A stretch of 64,000 nucleotides of DNA from the NCBI RefSeq assembly GCF_000014145.1, contig NC_008255.1, positions 2,248,001 through 2,312,000 of the forward strand. Reading direction: 5' to 3'. Source of the DNA: Cytophaga hutchinsonii ATCC 33406 (GTDB taxonomy: Bacteria > Bacteroidota > Bacteroidia > Cytophagales > Cytophagaceae). The stretch's first letter is position 1. The number at the start of each line of letters is the position of its first letter. A program made the position numbers and the translations under genes. Below, piece by piece: positions 27,980 through 35,657 of this stretch. The notes under the pieces were generated by a model that was given only the letters and a program-made list of their open reading frames with translations, was not told where the DNA came from and did no database searches.

Positions 27980-28930
27980 ATGACATATATTGCTTTAGGT
28001 ATGGCTGCTATTGGCCGCCCGCACTACATTAATATCAAAACAATAGATAGTCCGAAAGATCTTACTAAAGCAGAACTTCACGCCCATGCGACAGCTGTTC
28101 TGGACGCTGCCTATGCAATGGGTATACGTCATATCGATACGGCACCAGGATATGGTATTGCAGAAGAAATTTTAATAGACTGGCTTCGCCGTTCAGGTCA
28201 TGAAGATATGACCGTTTCTACTAAATGGGGCTATACCTACACGGCAAATTTTGAAAAAAATCCGCTCCAGCATGAAGTAAAAGAACACTCCTTACATGTA
28301 TTGCAACAGCAGTGGTTATATTCCAGGCAATTATTGCCTCCGCTCAATATGTACCAGATCCACTCAGCTACATCGGATAGCGGCGTACTCAACAATCAGG
28401 GCGTACTTGATAAACTCTTTGAACTGAAGGAACAATTTGGGATTGAAATAGGGCTGACAACAAGCGGTCTTACACAGAATGCAACCATTCAACAAGCCCT
28501 TAAAATAACAAATCAGGGCAAACCGCTCTTCACAATTTTTCAGGTAACCTATAATGTTTTTGAACAAAGTATTGCCGATAGCGTAGCTCTATTAAAAAAT
28601 CAGGGAGCACGCATTATTATAAAAGAAGGACTGGCAAACGGCAGAATTTTTACTTGTGCAGATTTTCCGCAGTATGCTCCTGCATATGCGTTATTGGAAC
28701 GGTTAGCAGGAAAATATCATGTAGGTGTTGATGCTGTTGCCTTACGTTTTTGCATAGATGCTTTACGTCCACTATATGTATTAAGTGGTGCAGCAACTAT
28801 TGTTCAATTAAAAGAAAATCTATTAGCTGAAACGTTTACACTCCAATCAGAAGAACTGGAAGAATTAAAATCTATTCATGTTGCGTCAGAAGCATACTGG
28901 AATGAACGTAAACAACTTAAATGGAATTAA
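27980..28930 (+). CDS. Aldo/keto reductase
   Basis: A 316-residue TIM-barrel oxidoreductase of the AKR superfamily using NADPH. Motifs: LGMAAIGRPHYIN at the start, GIRHIDTAPGYGIAEEILID (the catalytic Asp-Tyr region) at about 48-68, STKWGYTY (catalytic Lys region), YQIHSA, and KEGLANGRIFTC near the cofactor site. The substrate cannot be assigned. The start ATG at 27980 follows a TTCATTTG box (one mismatch to -7) by 10 bases. Convergent with the 69-residue paralogue B. Confidence 0.9.
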   Translation: MTYIALGMAAIGRPHYINIKTIDSPKDLTKAELHAHATAVLDAAYAMGIRHIDTAPGYGIAEEILIDWLRRSGHEDMTVSTKWGYTYTANFEKNPLQHEVKEHSLHVLQQQWLYSRQLLPPLNMYQIHSATSDSGVLNNQGVLDKLFELKEQFGIEIGLTTSGLTQNATIQQALKITNQGKPLFTIFQVTYNVFEQSIADSVALLKNQGARIIIKEGLANGRIFTCADFPQYAPAYALLERLAGKYHVGVDAVALRFCIDALRPLYVLSGAATIVQLKENLLAETFTLQSEELEELKSIHVASEAYWNERKQLKWN

Positions 28931-29007
28931 TGCACAACATACGTACAGTCCGTGGGCTAGTATCAGTACCTTGCATTAACTTCTAAAAACACCAACATAT
29001 ACTGCGT

Positions 29008-29217
29008 TTACGCCAAAGAGATTGTATTATCTCCGATGCAGATCATAGCTGTAGGAACAAGATCTGTTTGATAGTGAATAACAATTGCATCTGTGTAACG
29101 GCGGAACATCGGGAGCATTTCCTTAAGTACACTTTTACTGTTACTGTTTAACAGAATTTTTATGCTTGCATCTTCTGTCCAGGTATGAGACTTAAGGGTT
29201 TTCTCAATTTCTTCCAT
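29008..29217 (-). CDS. Small conserved protein, 69 residues (paralogue B)
   Basis: Same length as the gene at 24559-24768 and about half identical by hand alignment, e.g. WTEDASIKILLNSNSKSVLK and RRYTDAIVIHYQTDL. The two are 4.2 kb apart with five unrelated genes between, which argues for an old duplication rather than a recent tandem one. No motif for a known function. A 9-base perfect palindrome lies about 30 bases upstream of its start. Confidence 0.8.
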   Translation of the reverse strand: MEEIEKTLKSHTWTEDASIKILLNSNSKSVLKEMLPMFRRYTDAIVIHYQTDLVPTAMICIGDNTISLA

Positions 29218-29248
29218 GATGAATGTCGTTAAAATGTTACAAAGGGTT

Positions 29249-29268
29249 TATCAGTAAGATTACTGATA
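29249..29268. promoter_or_regulatory. Palindrome upstream of paralogue B
   Basis: TATCAGTAA (29249-29257) and its complement (29260-29268) with a two-base centre, 32 bases before the ATG. Its right half, ATTACTGATA, resembles ATTACAGATA found 57 bases upstream of paralogue A. Could be an operator; the shared motif is short. Confidence 0.35.
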
Positions 29269-29398
29269 GGGATTCTAACGGACATACTGAATCAAGAGTT
29301 GTATTTGTAAACAATTAATTCACATTTATTAACATAAGATATCAATTTTAGCCACTTAAAGCTATAAAAGTACAATTTTCGTTCGATGTGATTAAATT

Positions 29399-29833
29399 TC
29401 AATGCGTTTTTACCTGTGTATTGATCAGATTTGAGCTTGCACGTGCTATAAGCTTACCATCAGGAAGTGCTAATGTTGCATGCACATTTATAATGCTTTT
29501 TCCCTGACGCACCACTTCAGCAGTACACGTAAGCACATCTCCTATTTGTGCCGGCCGCAGATAATCTACATTCAAGGTTACCGTAGCATAGAAAAAATCT
29601 TCTGCAGAGATCAAACATACCGTTCCGCAAAGGTCATCCAGAATTGTTGCAACAATTCCTCCGTGAATGCTTTTCATCATATTGGTCATATCAGCACGTA
29701 CCGGTACGGTAACGATGATCTTGCCATTCTCTGCAAGTACGGGAGTCATCTGAAGCCAGTTGCTGATCTCCGAAGGGCTATCTGTTACAACTTTACCAAT
29801 ACGGTCTTGTATATAGGTTAAACGAGGGTTCAT
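29399..29833 (-). CDS. PaaI-type hotdog thioesterase
   Basis: A 144-residue single hotdog thioesterase. The family core HGGIVATILDDLCGTVCL (with the catalytic Asp/His region) is at about residues 58-75, then FYATVTLNVDYLRPAQIGDV. Enzymes of this type cleave aryl- or acyl-CoA. The gene is isolated; a second, unrelated hotdog thioesterase lies at 11600-12121. ATG at 29833 is unambiguous. Confidence 0.9.
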   Translation of the reverse strand: MNPRLTYIQDRIGKVVTDSPSEISNWLQMTPVLAENGKIIVTVPVRADMTNMMKSIHGGIVATILDDLCGTVCLISAEDFFYATVTLNVDYLRPAQIGDVLTCTAEVVRQGKSIINVHATLALPDGKLIARASSNLINTQVKTH

Positions 29834-30013
29834 GTCAGAAATGGAATAGGTATATGAATTGTACTACAATATATTGAAAAATGTTTCAAAGGCGGTCCAG
29901 AGGTTGGTTTTTCATCGGAATACAAATAAAACGGACTTATTACACCTCAAGGTTTTATTTCGAAAGCTATCTATGTATGGATAATCCGTGAATGTTTAGG
30001 CAAACCGGACAAT

Positions 30014-30047
30014 AAAAAAGCCTCCAATATTTCTATTGAAGGCTTTA
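30014..30047 (-). terminator. Terminator of the tRNA-Cys gene
   Basis: On the minus strand a stem (AAAGCCTTCAATA with one mismatch) closes over GAAA and is followed by TTTTTTATT, right after the tRNA 3' end. Confidence 0.85.
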
Positions 30048-30049
30048 AG

Positions 30050-30120
30050 AGGTTTCGACCAGATTCGAACTGGTGTAGAAGGTTTTGCAGACCTCTGCCT
30101 AGCCACTCGGCCACGAAACC
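30050..30120 (-). tRNA. tRNA-Cys (anticodon GCA)
   Basis: The minus strand folds into a tRNA: acceptor GGTTTCG/CGAAACC, D stem GCC/GGC, anticodon stem GAGGT/ACCTT around loop CTGCAAA (anticodon GCA) and a T arm with GTTCGAATC. The base after the acceptor is T, the identity base expected at position 73 of tRNA-Cys. CCA is not encoded. A promoter box and a terminator flank it. Confidence 0.97.
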
Positions 30121-30134
30121 CTGATTAAGGTTTG

Positions 30135-30142
30135 CAAAGTTA
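30135..30142 (-). promoter_or_regulatory. Candidate -7 box of the tRNA-Cys gene
   Basis: Reads TAACTTTG on the minus strand, a full match to TAnnTTTG, 15 bases before the tRNA start; a TTTC lies 18 bases upstream as a weak -33 element. Confidence 0.6.
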
Positions 30143-30283
30143 TAAAAAAGGCGCGAAGAAGAAAGCTAAATGCAAAAAGATTTTAACAGCTTTATCTGAA
30201 TACGTGTAATTTCTTAAATAAGCTATTGATACTAAGTCAATAAATAATTTCTGATATATCTGATAAAATATTAAAACGGAATA

Positions 30284-30316
30284 AAAAAGTCTCCCCGCCA
30301 ATGGCAGAGAGACTTT
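30284..30316 (-). terminator. Terminator of rpsA
   Basis: On the minus strand GAAAGTCTC pairs with GAGACTTTT around an inner GCC/GGC pairing, followed by a T run, 27 bases after the rpsA stop. Confidence 0.8.
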
Positions 30317-30342
30317 CACATTAATTTATAGATAAGAAAGAA

Positions 30343-32142
30343 TTACTTCTTTCCGTCCATTGAATCTTTCAAGTTAGAAAGTGCTTCGATATCACCTAAT
30401 GTAGATTTCTCTACAGCAGGAGTTTTCGCAGTTGCAGGAGCTTTCGCGCCTTTAGCAGGAGCGGCTTTCTTTTTCTTGTCTGCTGGAGCAGCTGCATCTT
30501 CAGCTACTTCAGAGAATGTTTTCGTATGAGACAATACAATACGTTTGTCATCTTTAGAGAACTCCAATACTTTGAAATCTAATGATTCACCTTGTTCTGC
30601 ATTTGCACCATCAGCTTTCACTAAATGTTTGTTCATAGCGAAACCTTCGATACCATATGGCAACTCAAGAACAGCACCTTTATCGTTTTTAGAGATAAGT
30701 GTAGCAGTATGAGTAGAACCCGGAGTGAAGATTGTTTCAAATGTATTCCAAGGGTTTTCTTCTAATTGTTTGTGGCCTAAAGCAAGTCTTCTGTTTTCAA
30801 CATCCAACTCCAATACAACTACATCCAGTTTATCACCAACCTTAACAAATTCAGACGGGTGTTTGATTTTCTTCGTCCATGATAAATCAGAAACGTGAAC
30901 AAGACCATCAATACCTTCTTCTAATTCGATGAATAAACCGAAGTTTGTTAAGTTACGCACTAAACCTGTGTGTTTCGTACCAACAGCATATTTAGAGATC
31001 GCATCAGACTTAGTCCAAGGATCTTCTGTCAATTGCTTAATACCTAAAGACATTTTACGTTCGTCACGATCTAATGTCAATACAACTGTTTCTAATTCAT
31101 CACCAACTTTGATAAAGTCTTGTGGATTACGTAAGTGCTGAGACCAGCTCATTTCTGATACGTGGATCAAACCTTCAACACCTGGGTGTAATTCAAGGAA
31201 TGCACCGTAATCAGCTACGTTAACAATTTTACCTTTGATTTTTGAACCAACAACAACATCAGCAGCAAGCGCATCCCAAGGATGAGAAGTAAGTTGTTTC
31301 ATACCAAGAGAGATACGTTTTTTCTCTTCGTCGAAATCCAACACTACAACCTGTACTTTCTGATCTAAGCTCAATACTTCCTGCGGATGGCTTATGCGGC
31401 CCCATGAAATATCTGTAATGTGCAGTAAACCATCAACACCACCTAAATCGATGAACACACCGAAGTTTGTCATGTTTTTGATCACACCTTCTAATACCTG
31501 ACCTTTTTCAAGGTTGTTCAGGATTACAGCTTTTTGTTTTTCGATATCTTTTTCGATCAACACTTTGTGTGATACGACAACGTTATCGTTTGTATAGTTG
31601 ATTTTAACAACCTTAACTTCCATTTTCTTACCAACGAAGATATCAAAGTCACGGATTGGTTTAACATCAATCTGAGAACCTGGCAAGAAAGCTTCAACGC
31701 CGAATAAATCAACGATCAAACCACCTTTAGTTCTTCTCTTAACAAGCGCTTCAATAATGATATCATTATCAAGAGCACCTTGAATATTTTCCCAAGCCTT
31801 AACAATACGGGCTTTACGACGGGATAATACTAATTGTCCGGATGCGTTTTCCTGATCTTCAACAAATACATCGTATACTTCACCAACTTTAACGCCGCCA
31901 TCTACATCACGGAATTCAGAAAGTGGAATAAGACCATCTGATTTAAAACCAATGTTAATGATAACATCACGTTCAGTAACACCAACAACGGTACCACTTA
32001 ACACTTGTTTCTCAGTAACCTCGCTTAATGTACCTTCATACAAAGAAGCAATTTTTTCTTTTTCAGCAGCAGTGTAACCACCACCGAAACCTTTGTCACC
32101 AACTAAGTCCCAGTTAAAATCTTCTGGTTTTGGAGTAAGCAT
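30343..32142 (-). CDS. rpsA: 30S ribosomal protein S1
   Basis: S1 binds mRNA and the 30S subunit during initiation. About 599 residues with six S1 repeats; the clearest are TVVGVTERDVIINIGFKSDG, GVIKNMTNFGVFIDLGGVDG, KIVNVADYGAFLELHPGVEG, LVRNLTNFGLFIELEEGIDG and ISKNDKGAVLELPYGIEG, then a Lys/Ala/Pro-rich tail. Codon use is strongly biased, as in highly expressed genes. I chose ATG 32142, eight bases after an AGGGTGA stretch; ATG 32163, seven codons earlier, is also possible. The leader (32143 to about 32236) carries a hairpin that starts at the predicted transcription start. Confidence 0.97.
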   Translation of the reverse strand: MLTPKPEDFNWDLVGDKGFGGGYTAAEKEKIASLYEGTLSEVTEKQVLSGTVVGVTERDVIINIGFKSDGLIPLSEFRDVDGGVKVGEVYDVFVEDQENASGQLVLSRRKARIVKAWENIQGALDNDIIIEALVKRRTKGGLIVDLFGVEAFLPGSQIDVKPIRDFDIFVGKKMEVKVVKINYTNDNVVVSHKVLIEKDIEKQKAVILNNLEKGQVLEGVIKNMTNFGVFIDLGGVDGLLHITDISWGRISHPQEVLSLDQKVQVVVLDFDEEKKRISLGMKQLTSHPWDALAADVVVGSKIKGKIVNVADYGAFLELHPGVEGLIHVSEMSWSQHLRNPQDFIKVGDELETVVLTLDRDERKMSLGIKQLTEDPWTKSDAISKYAVGTKHTGLVRNLTNFGLFIELEEGIDGLVHVSDLSWTKKIKHPSEFVKVGDKLDVVVLELDVENRRLALGHKQLEENPWNTFETIFTPGSTHTATLISKNDKGAVLELPYGIEGFAMNKHLVKADGANAEQGESLDFKVLEFSKDDKRIVLSHTKTFSEVAEDAAAPADKKKKAAPAKGAKAPATAKTPAVEKSTLGDIEALSNLKDSMDGKK

Positions 32143-32208
32143 AATATTCACCCTATTGTACATCAGCCTACGGGCAAGAGACTGAAATTTGTTTGTTTTC
32201 TGCTAAAA

Positions 32209-32236
32209 GCAGTCCGTTTCACCTGAAACGGACTGC
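32209..32236 (-). promoter_or_regulatory. 5' hairpin of the rpsA transcript
   Basis: Perfect 13-base arms (32209-32221 and 32224-32236) with a two-base centre, followed on the minus strand by TTTTAGCAG. The predicted -7 box ends exactly at the hairpin, so transcription should start in its first arm. Could be an autoregulatory S1 site, an attenuator or an RNA-stabilising cap. Confidence 0.65.
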
Positions 32237-32266
32237 AAATGTACGGATTAATTGTTTTTATACCAA
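32236..32266 (-). promoter_or_regulatory. rpsA: rpsA promoter
   Basis: Minus-strand -7 box TACATTTG (32243-32236) and TTG (32266-32264) spaced by 20 bases: the best match to the Bacteroidota consensus in the window. Confidence 0.8.
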
Positions 32267-32458
32267 GGATTTAGGTTGGGTTTTAAGTGATAAGTTTTAT
32301 GTTTTATGGGAAGATGGTTGCAAAACCAATCATTTAGCCATGATTTCGTACTTAAATTTGGCTAACATATATAAAAATATTGGATTATTACAAAACATTA
32401 CAAGAATGGGCACAGCAATAAAGAAACAACTGCTGATATGATAAAGAATTTAAGTTAT
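32267..32458. other. Intergenic region upstream of rpsA promoter
   Basis: No supported gene. Contains an AT-rich stretch with TTTTAAGTGATAAGTTTTATG, similar to repeats at 22441-22480 and 46095-46130; nothing else identified. Confidence 0.5.
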
Positions 32459-33031
32459 TTATTCTATTTCATTCAAACACGAATTGTAATCTATTTCGTA
32501 TCTTTTGAATGAAACGATGCATTCCTTTGATTCTTTAAAGGGATCAATGCGAATTGTTTCAACATTTTTATAAACTAAGAACCATATGGGATAATAATAG
32601 AGCTTGTGCGTAGCTGCACCAGTTCCTGAAAACCCGGATACCATAACGGTTTCAACTTTATATCTACCTAAACGATCTGAAGCAATCGGCTTCTCAAGTA
32701 CTCCACCAAAAGCATTAAAAAAAGAATAAACAAGAGAAAAGCAAAGTAATAAAATGACGAGTATTACAGAAATGGTTTTTCTATAAAAATATTCTAGCAA
32801 CTTGATTGCATACGCATACACAACTGAAAGGATACAGAAAGCACATACAACATACAGCCAATTGGTAATAATAATGTATCCTGAAAGTCTTGAGACCAAT
32901 AACAACAGAGAAATAACGACTATTTTTTTTATTGTTTTTATATCAAAAACCCTAAATAGATAAAAACCCGTAATTGGAAAAAGCATTATGAGAAATAAAT
33001 AGCTCGCATCAATCAAATTAAAGATTTCCAT
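32459..33031 (-). CDS. Hypothetical membrane protein
   Basis: A 190-residue protein with about four N-terminal membrane helices (residues 9-30, 36-52, 55-75, 84-105) followed by an 80-residue polar C-terminal domain (KVETVMVSGFSGTGAATHK, RIDPFKESKECIVSFKRYE). No family recognised. Lower GC than its neighbours and isolated by long intergenic stretches on both sides, so it may be an accessory gene. Confidence 0.6.
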   Translation of the reverse strand: MEIFNLIDASYLFLIMLFPITGFYLFRVFDIKTIKKIVVISLLLLVSRLSGYIIITNWLYVVCAFCILSVVYAYAIKLLEYFYRKTISVILVILLLCFSLVYSFFNAFGGVLEKPIASDRLGRYKVETVMVSGFSGTGAATHKLYYYPIWFLVYKNVETIRIDPFKESKECIVSFKRYEIDYNSCLNEIE

Positions 33032-33150
33032 CGCATAATATTTTTGTTGTGATCAGTCGCAGTGACGAATTGAAAAATTTTAGAATTTTAAAAATAACAT
33101 TAAATTGACCGGTGAACATTGCCAGATATACCCATGATGCATTACCCTAA

Positions 33151-33198
33151 CCCATGGCTGAAGCCATGGGCCAATTCATAATTCATAATTCATAATTA
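33151..33198. repeat. Hairpin plus ATTCATAAT direct repeats
   Basis: A CCCATGGC/GCCATGGG hairpin (33151-33170) followed by AATTCATAATTCATAATTC-type repeats (9-base unit ATTCATAAT, about 2.7 copies, 33173-33198). A second block of the same unit is at 57347-57403, also beside a GC-rich patch. Confidence 0.7.
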
Positions 33199-33203
33199 TC
33201 AAC

Positions 33204-33983
33204 CTACACTCCTGCCCGCTTGATAAACGCCAGCCGGTGCGTGTAGATACGCTTTTCGGCATGTACAATCCCCTGCTCATCGATCAGATCCAGGCGGACC
33301 TGTCCGGATGCATGAATGATCTTATTGCCGTTAAGCATGATGCCTACGTGTGTGATCTTGTCAAATTCATTTTTGAAGAATGCCAGATCGCCCTGCTGGT
33401 AATGTTCATACGGCACAGTGATCCCGATCTCTGCCTGCTGATACGCATCTCTTGGTAAGGGAATGGAATACATGCGGTAGATCTGTTGTACAAAGCCCGA
33501 ACAGTCGATCCCGAAATGACAACGGCCGCCCCACAGATACGGCGCACCTAAATACAGCATAGCCGTCTGTTCCAGCTTCTTTGCATTGAAGGGCTCAGCA
33601 TAACCAACATCGCCTTCTAAAATAAACGGTTCATCTCCTACACTGATGATTCCGTTTTTATATAAAGGCAAGGTAGAGCCCATCAACAAAGGAAAGAAAC
33701 GCGTTTCACTTTTAGCAAGTGCATATAATGATTTACAAAATACCGGTGGTGTCTGACTTAATTTATGAATATATTCTTCGTCTACCGGAAGGTATTGTTT
33801 TGCATCTATCCAGCCTTTATAGCCGTCAAAATCATTTTGAATGTATTTCCATTTACCATCTTCAGACTGATTCACAATTTCAAAAAAGTCTCCGAACAAT
33901 AATTGTGAACTCATCTCATGACGATCACCTGCTTCAACCCGCATGGGTACTACACTCAAATGGCAAATTCCGTATTGTTTCAT
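33204..33983 (-). CDS. NlpC/P60 cell-wall peptidase (C40)
   Basis: A 259-residue endopeptidase that cuts peptidoglycan stem peptides. An N-terminal SH3-like region (KWKYIQNDFDGYKGWIDAKQ) precedes the C40 catalytic domain with Cys161 in GAPYLWGGRCHFGIDCSGF, His212 in DKITHVGIML and a third catalytic position near His224 (IIHASGQVR). No signal peptide is evident, so it may be cytoplasmic and act in muropeptide recycling, like YkfC-type enzymes. The downstream repeat block and the upstream inverted-repeat element suggest it is monocistronic. Confidence 0.92.
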   Translation of the reverse strand: MKQYGICHLSVVPMRVEAGDRHEMSSQLLFGDFFEIVNQSEDGKWKYIQNDFDGYKGWIDAKQYLPVDEEYIHKLSQTPPVFCKSLYALAKSETRFFPLLMGSTLPLYKNGIISVGDEPFILEGDVGYAEPFNAKKLEQTAMLYLGAPYLWGGRCHFGIDCSGFVQQIYRMYSIPLPRDAYQQAEIGITVPYEHYQQGDLAFFKNEFDKITHVGIMLNGNKIIHASGQVRLDLIDEQGIVHAEKRIYTHRLAFIKRAGV

Positions 33984-33990
33984 TTTTTAT

Positions 33991-34172
33991 TAAGCCGAAC
34001 GCTTAAGGCTTAATGCCTTAAGCTGCGTTACCATAGTCTGTGGCACACAGACCATCATTGTTTAATTCTTTCGTAACTCAATCACCTGATTGTGTTCTGT
34101 GTGCCACAGACCACGGTGAGGGCCAAAGGCTAAGATATGCAAACCTTAAAGCTTTTAGCATTAAGCGTTAGG
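33991..34172. repeat. Nested inverted-repeat element between NlpC/P60 gene and smpB
   Basis: Inner arms are nearly identical over 24 bases (34027-34050 and inverted 34096-34119), each holding the palindrome core TCTGTGGCACACAGA; outer ends carry AAGCCGAACGCTTAA and, inverted, TTAAGCGTTAGGCCT. The gap is thus one imperfect inverted repeat, resembling the block at 45547-45670. Confidence 0.6.
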
Positions 34173-34173
34173 C

Positions 34174-34635
34174 CTAAATCCTTATGCGCTGCATCTCCCG
34201 CTCGTTATCTTTGCTCTTGATCGACTCGCGTTTATCATACAGCTTCTTTCCTTTTGCCAGTGCGATCTCAATCTTTGCATATCCGCGTTCGTTGGTAAAC
34301 AAGCGCAGTGCAATGATCGTTAAGCCTTTTTCCTTGGAATGCATGAACAGTTTTTTCAATTCTGCTTTACGGAGCAGTAGCTTACGTGCACTCAACGGAT
34401 CATGGTTGTAAAAAGAACCTTTGTCGTACGAAGAAATATTCATATTCTTGATCCACAGTTCTTCATTATCAAACAGGCAATACGCTTCGCTGATAGAAGC
34501 TTTGCTCATGCGGATGGCCTTGATCTCCGTACCTTTCAATACAATTCCGGCTTCGTATTTTTCCAGGAATTCATATTCAAAAGATGCCTTCTTATTTTTT
34601 ATATTGACGTTTTTAACGATCTCTTTTGTACTCAT
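34174..34635 (-). CDS. smpB: SsrA-binding protein SmpB
   Basis: SmpB partners tmRNA to rescue stalled ribosomes. About 153 residues from ATG 34635: NVNIKNKKASFEYEFLEKYE, then GTEIKAIRMSKASISEAYCL, KLLLRKAELKKLFMHSKEKG and the basic C-terminal tail GKKLYDKRESIKSKDNE that enters the ribosome. The start lies two bases after the tsaD stop, so tsaD and smpB are cotranscribed. A longer frame to 34686 would overlap tsaD and lacks conservation. The tmRNA gene itself is not in the window. Confidence 0.96.
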   Translation of the reverse strand: MSTKEIVKNVNIKNKKASFEYEFLEKYEAGIVLKGTEIKAIRMSKASISEAYCLFDNEELWIKNMNISSYDKGSFYNHDPLSARKLLLRKAELKKLFMHSKEKGLTIIALRLFTNERGYAKIEIALAKGKKLYDKRESIKSKDNEREMQRIRI

Positions 34636-34637
34636 TT

Positions 34638-35654
34638 TTATAACCCTCCTCCTATGCGCAATCTTGGTTCCGGAGACAGATCCCATCCTGCAAAATCATT
34701 TTCTAAATACTGGTGATATCCAGCTACAGCAATCATGGCTGCATTATCGGTACAATATTCAAACGCGGGTATGTATACATCCCAACCTTCCTGCTCGCGT
34801 TTTTGTTCCATGGCTTTCCGCAATCCGGAATTTGCCGAAACACCGCCCGCTATCGCTACCCTGTTGATACCCGTATCGACAACCAAACGCTTCAGCTTAC
34901 GCATCAGTACATCTATCAGCGCATGCTGTACACTGGCACAAATATCAGGTAAATTTTTCTGAATAAAATCCGGATCAACGGCTGTATTTTTTTTCAGGAA
35001 ATACATAAAAGCTGTCTTTATACCGCTGAAAGAATAATTATATCCGGGCATATCAACGGTTGGGAACGGAAATGCCAGCGGATTTCCTTGTTTTGCATAC
35101 GAATCAATCAATGGTCCACCTGGGTAAGGAAGACCCATTAATTTAGCTGTTTTGTCGAATGCTTCCCCAACGGCATCGTCCTGGGTTTCTCCTACTACTT
35201 CCATTTCTAAATAATTCCGCACAATCACCAGCTGCGTATGTCCGCCACTCACAGTCATACAAATAAATGGAAAAGACGGTTTTACATCACCAATAAAATG
35301 TGCCAGAATATGCGCTTTCATGTGATTCACTTTGATCACCGGAATGTGTAAGGCCGACGCAAATGCTTTGGAAAAAGAAACGCCCACCAATAATGCACCT
35401 AATAATCCGGGGCCAGAGGTACAAGCCACTGCATTCAGGTCTGATTTTTGTATATTTGCTTCAAGGAGTGCTTGCGCTACCACTGGAATGATATGTTGTT
35501 GATGTGCCCGTGAAGCTAATTCCGGTACAATTCCCCCATATTTCTCGTGAATTCGCTGTGAAGCAACTATATTACATAGTATATTCCCATCCTGAATGAC
35601 AGCCGCAGCTGTTTCATCACAGGAAGATTCGATGGCTAATAGTGTAACTGACAT
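34638..35654 (-). CDS. tsaD: tRNA N6-threonylcarbamoyltransferase TsaD
   Basis: TsaD adds the threonylcarbamoyl group to A37 of tRNAs reading ANN codons. About 338 residues with the kinase-like fold: LLAIESSCDETAAAVIQDG at the start, SGPGLLGALLVG, the iron-binding KVNHMKAHILAH, MTVSGGHTQLVIV, and the closing AIAGGVSANSGLR and EYCTDNAAMIAVAG. I prefer ATG 35654; ATG 35669 would overlap the divergent tamB. It forms an operon with smpB and is divergent from tamB, with start codons three bases apart. Confidence 0.96.
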   Translation of the reverse strand: MSVTLLAIESSCDETAAAVIQDGNILCNIVASQRIHEKYGGIVPELASRAHQQHIIPVVAQALLEANIQKSDLNAVACTSGPGLLGALLVGVSFSKAFASALHIPVIKVNHMKAHILAHFIGDVKPSFPFICMTVSGGHTQLVIVRNYLEMEVVGETQDDAVGEAFDKTAKLMGLPYPGGPLIDSYAKQGNPLAFPFPTVDMPGYNYSFSGIKTAFMYFLKKNTAVDPDFIQKNLPDICASVQHALIDVLMRKLKRLVVDTGINRVAIAGGVSANSGLRKAMEQKREQEGWDVYIPAFEYCTDNAAMIAVAGYHQYLENDFAGWDLSPEPRLRIGGGL

Positions 35655-35657
35655 AGA

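Noticed and set aside
32193-32441. 82-residue plus-strand frame upstream of rpsA
   Set aside because: Covers the rpsA promoter and hairpin and has no recognisable protein pattern.
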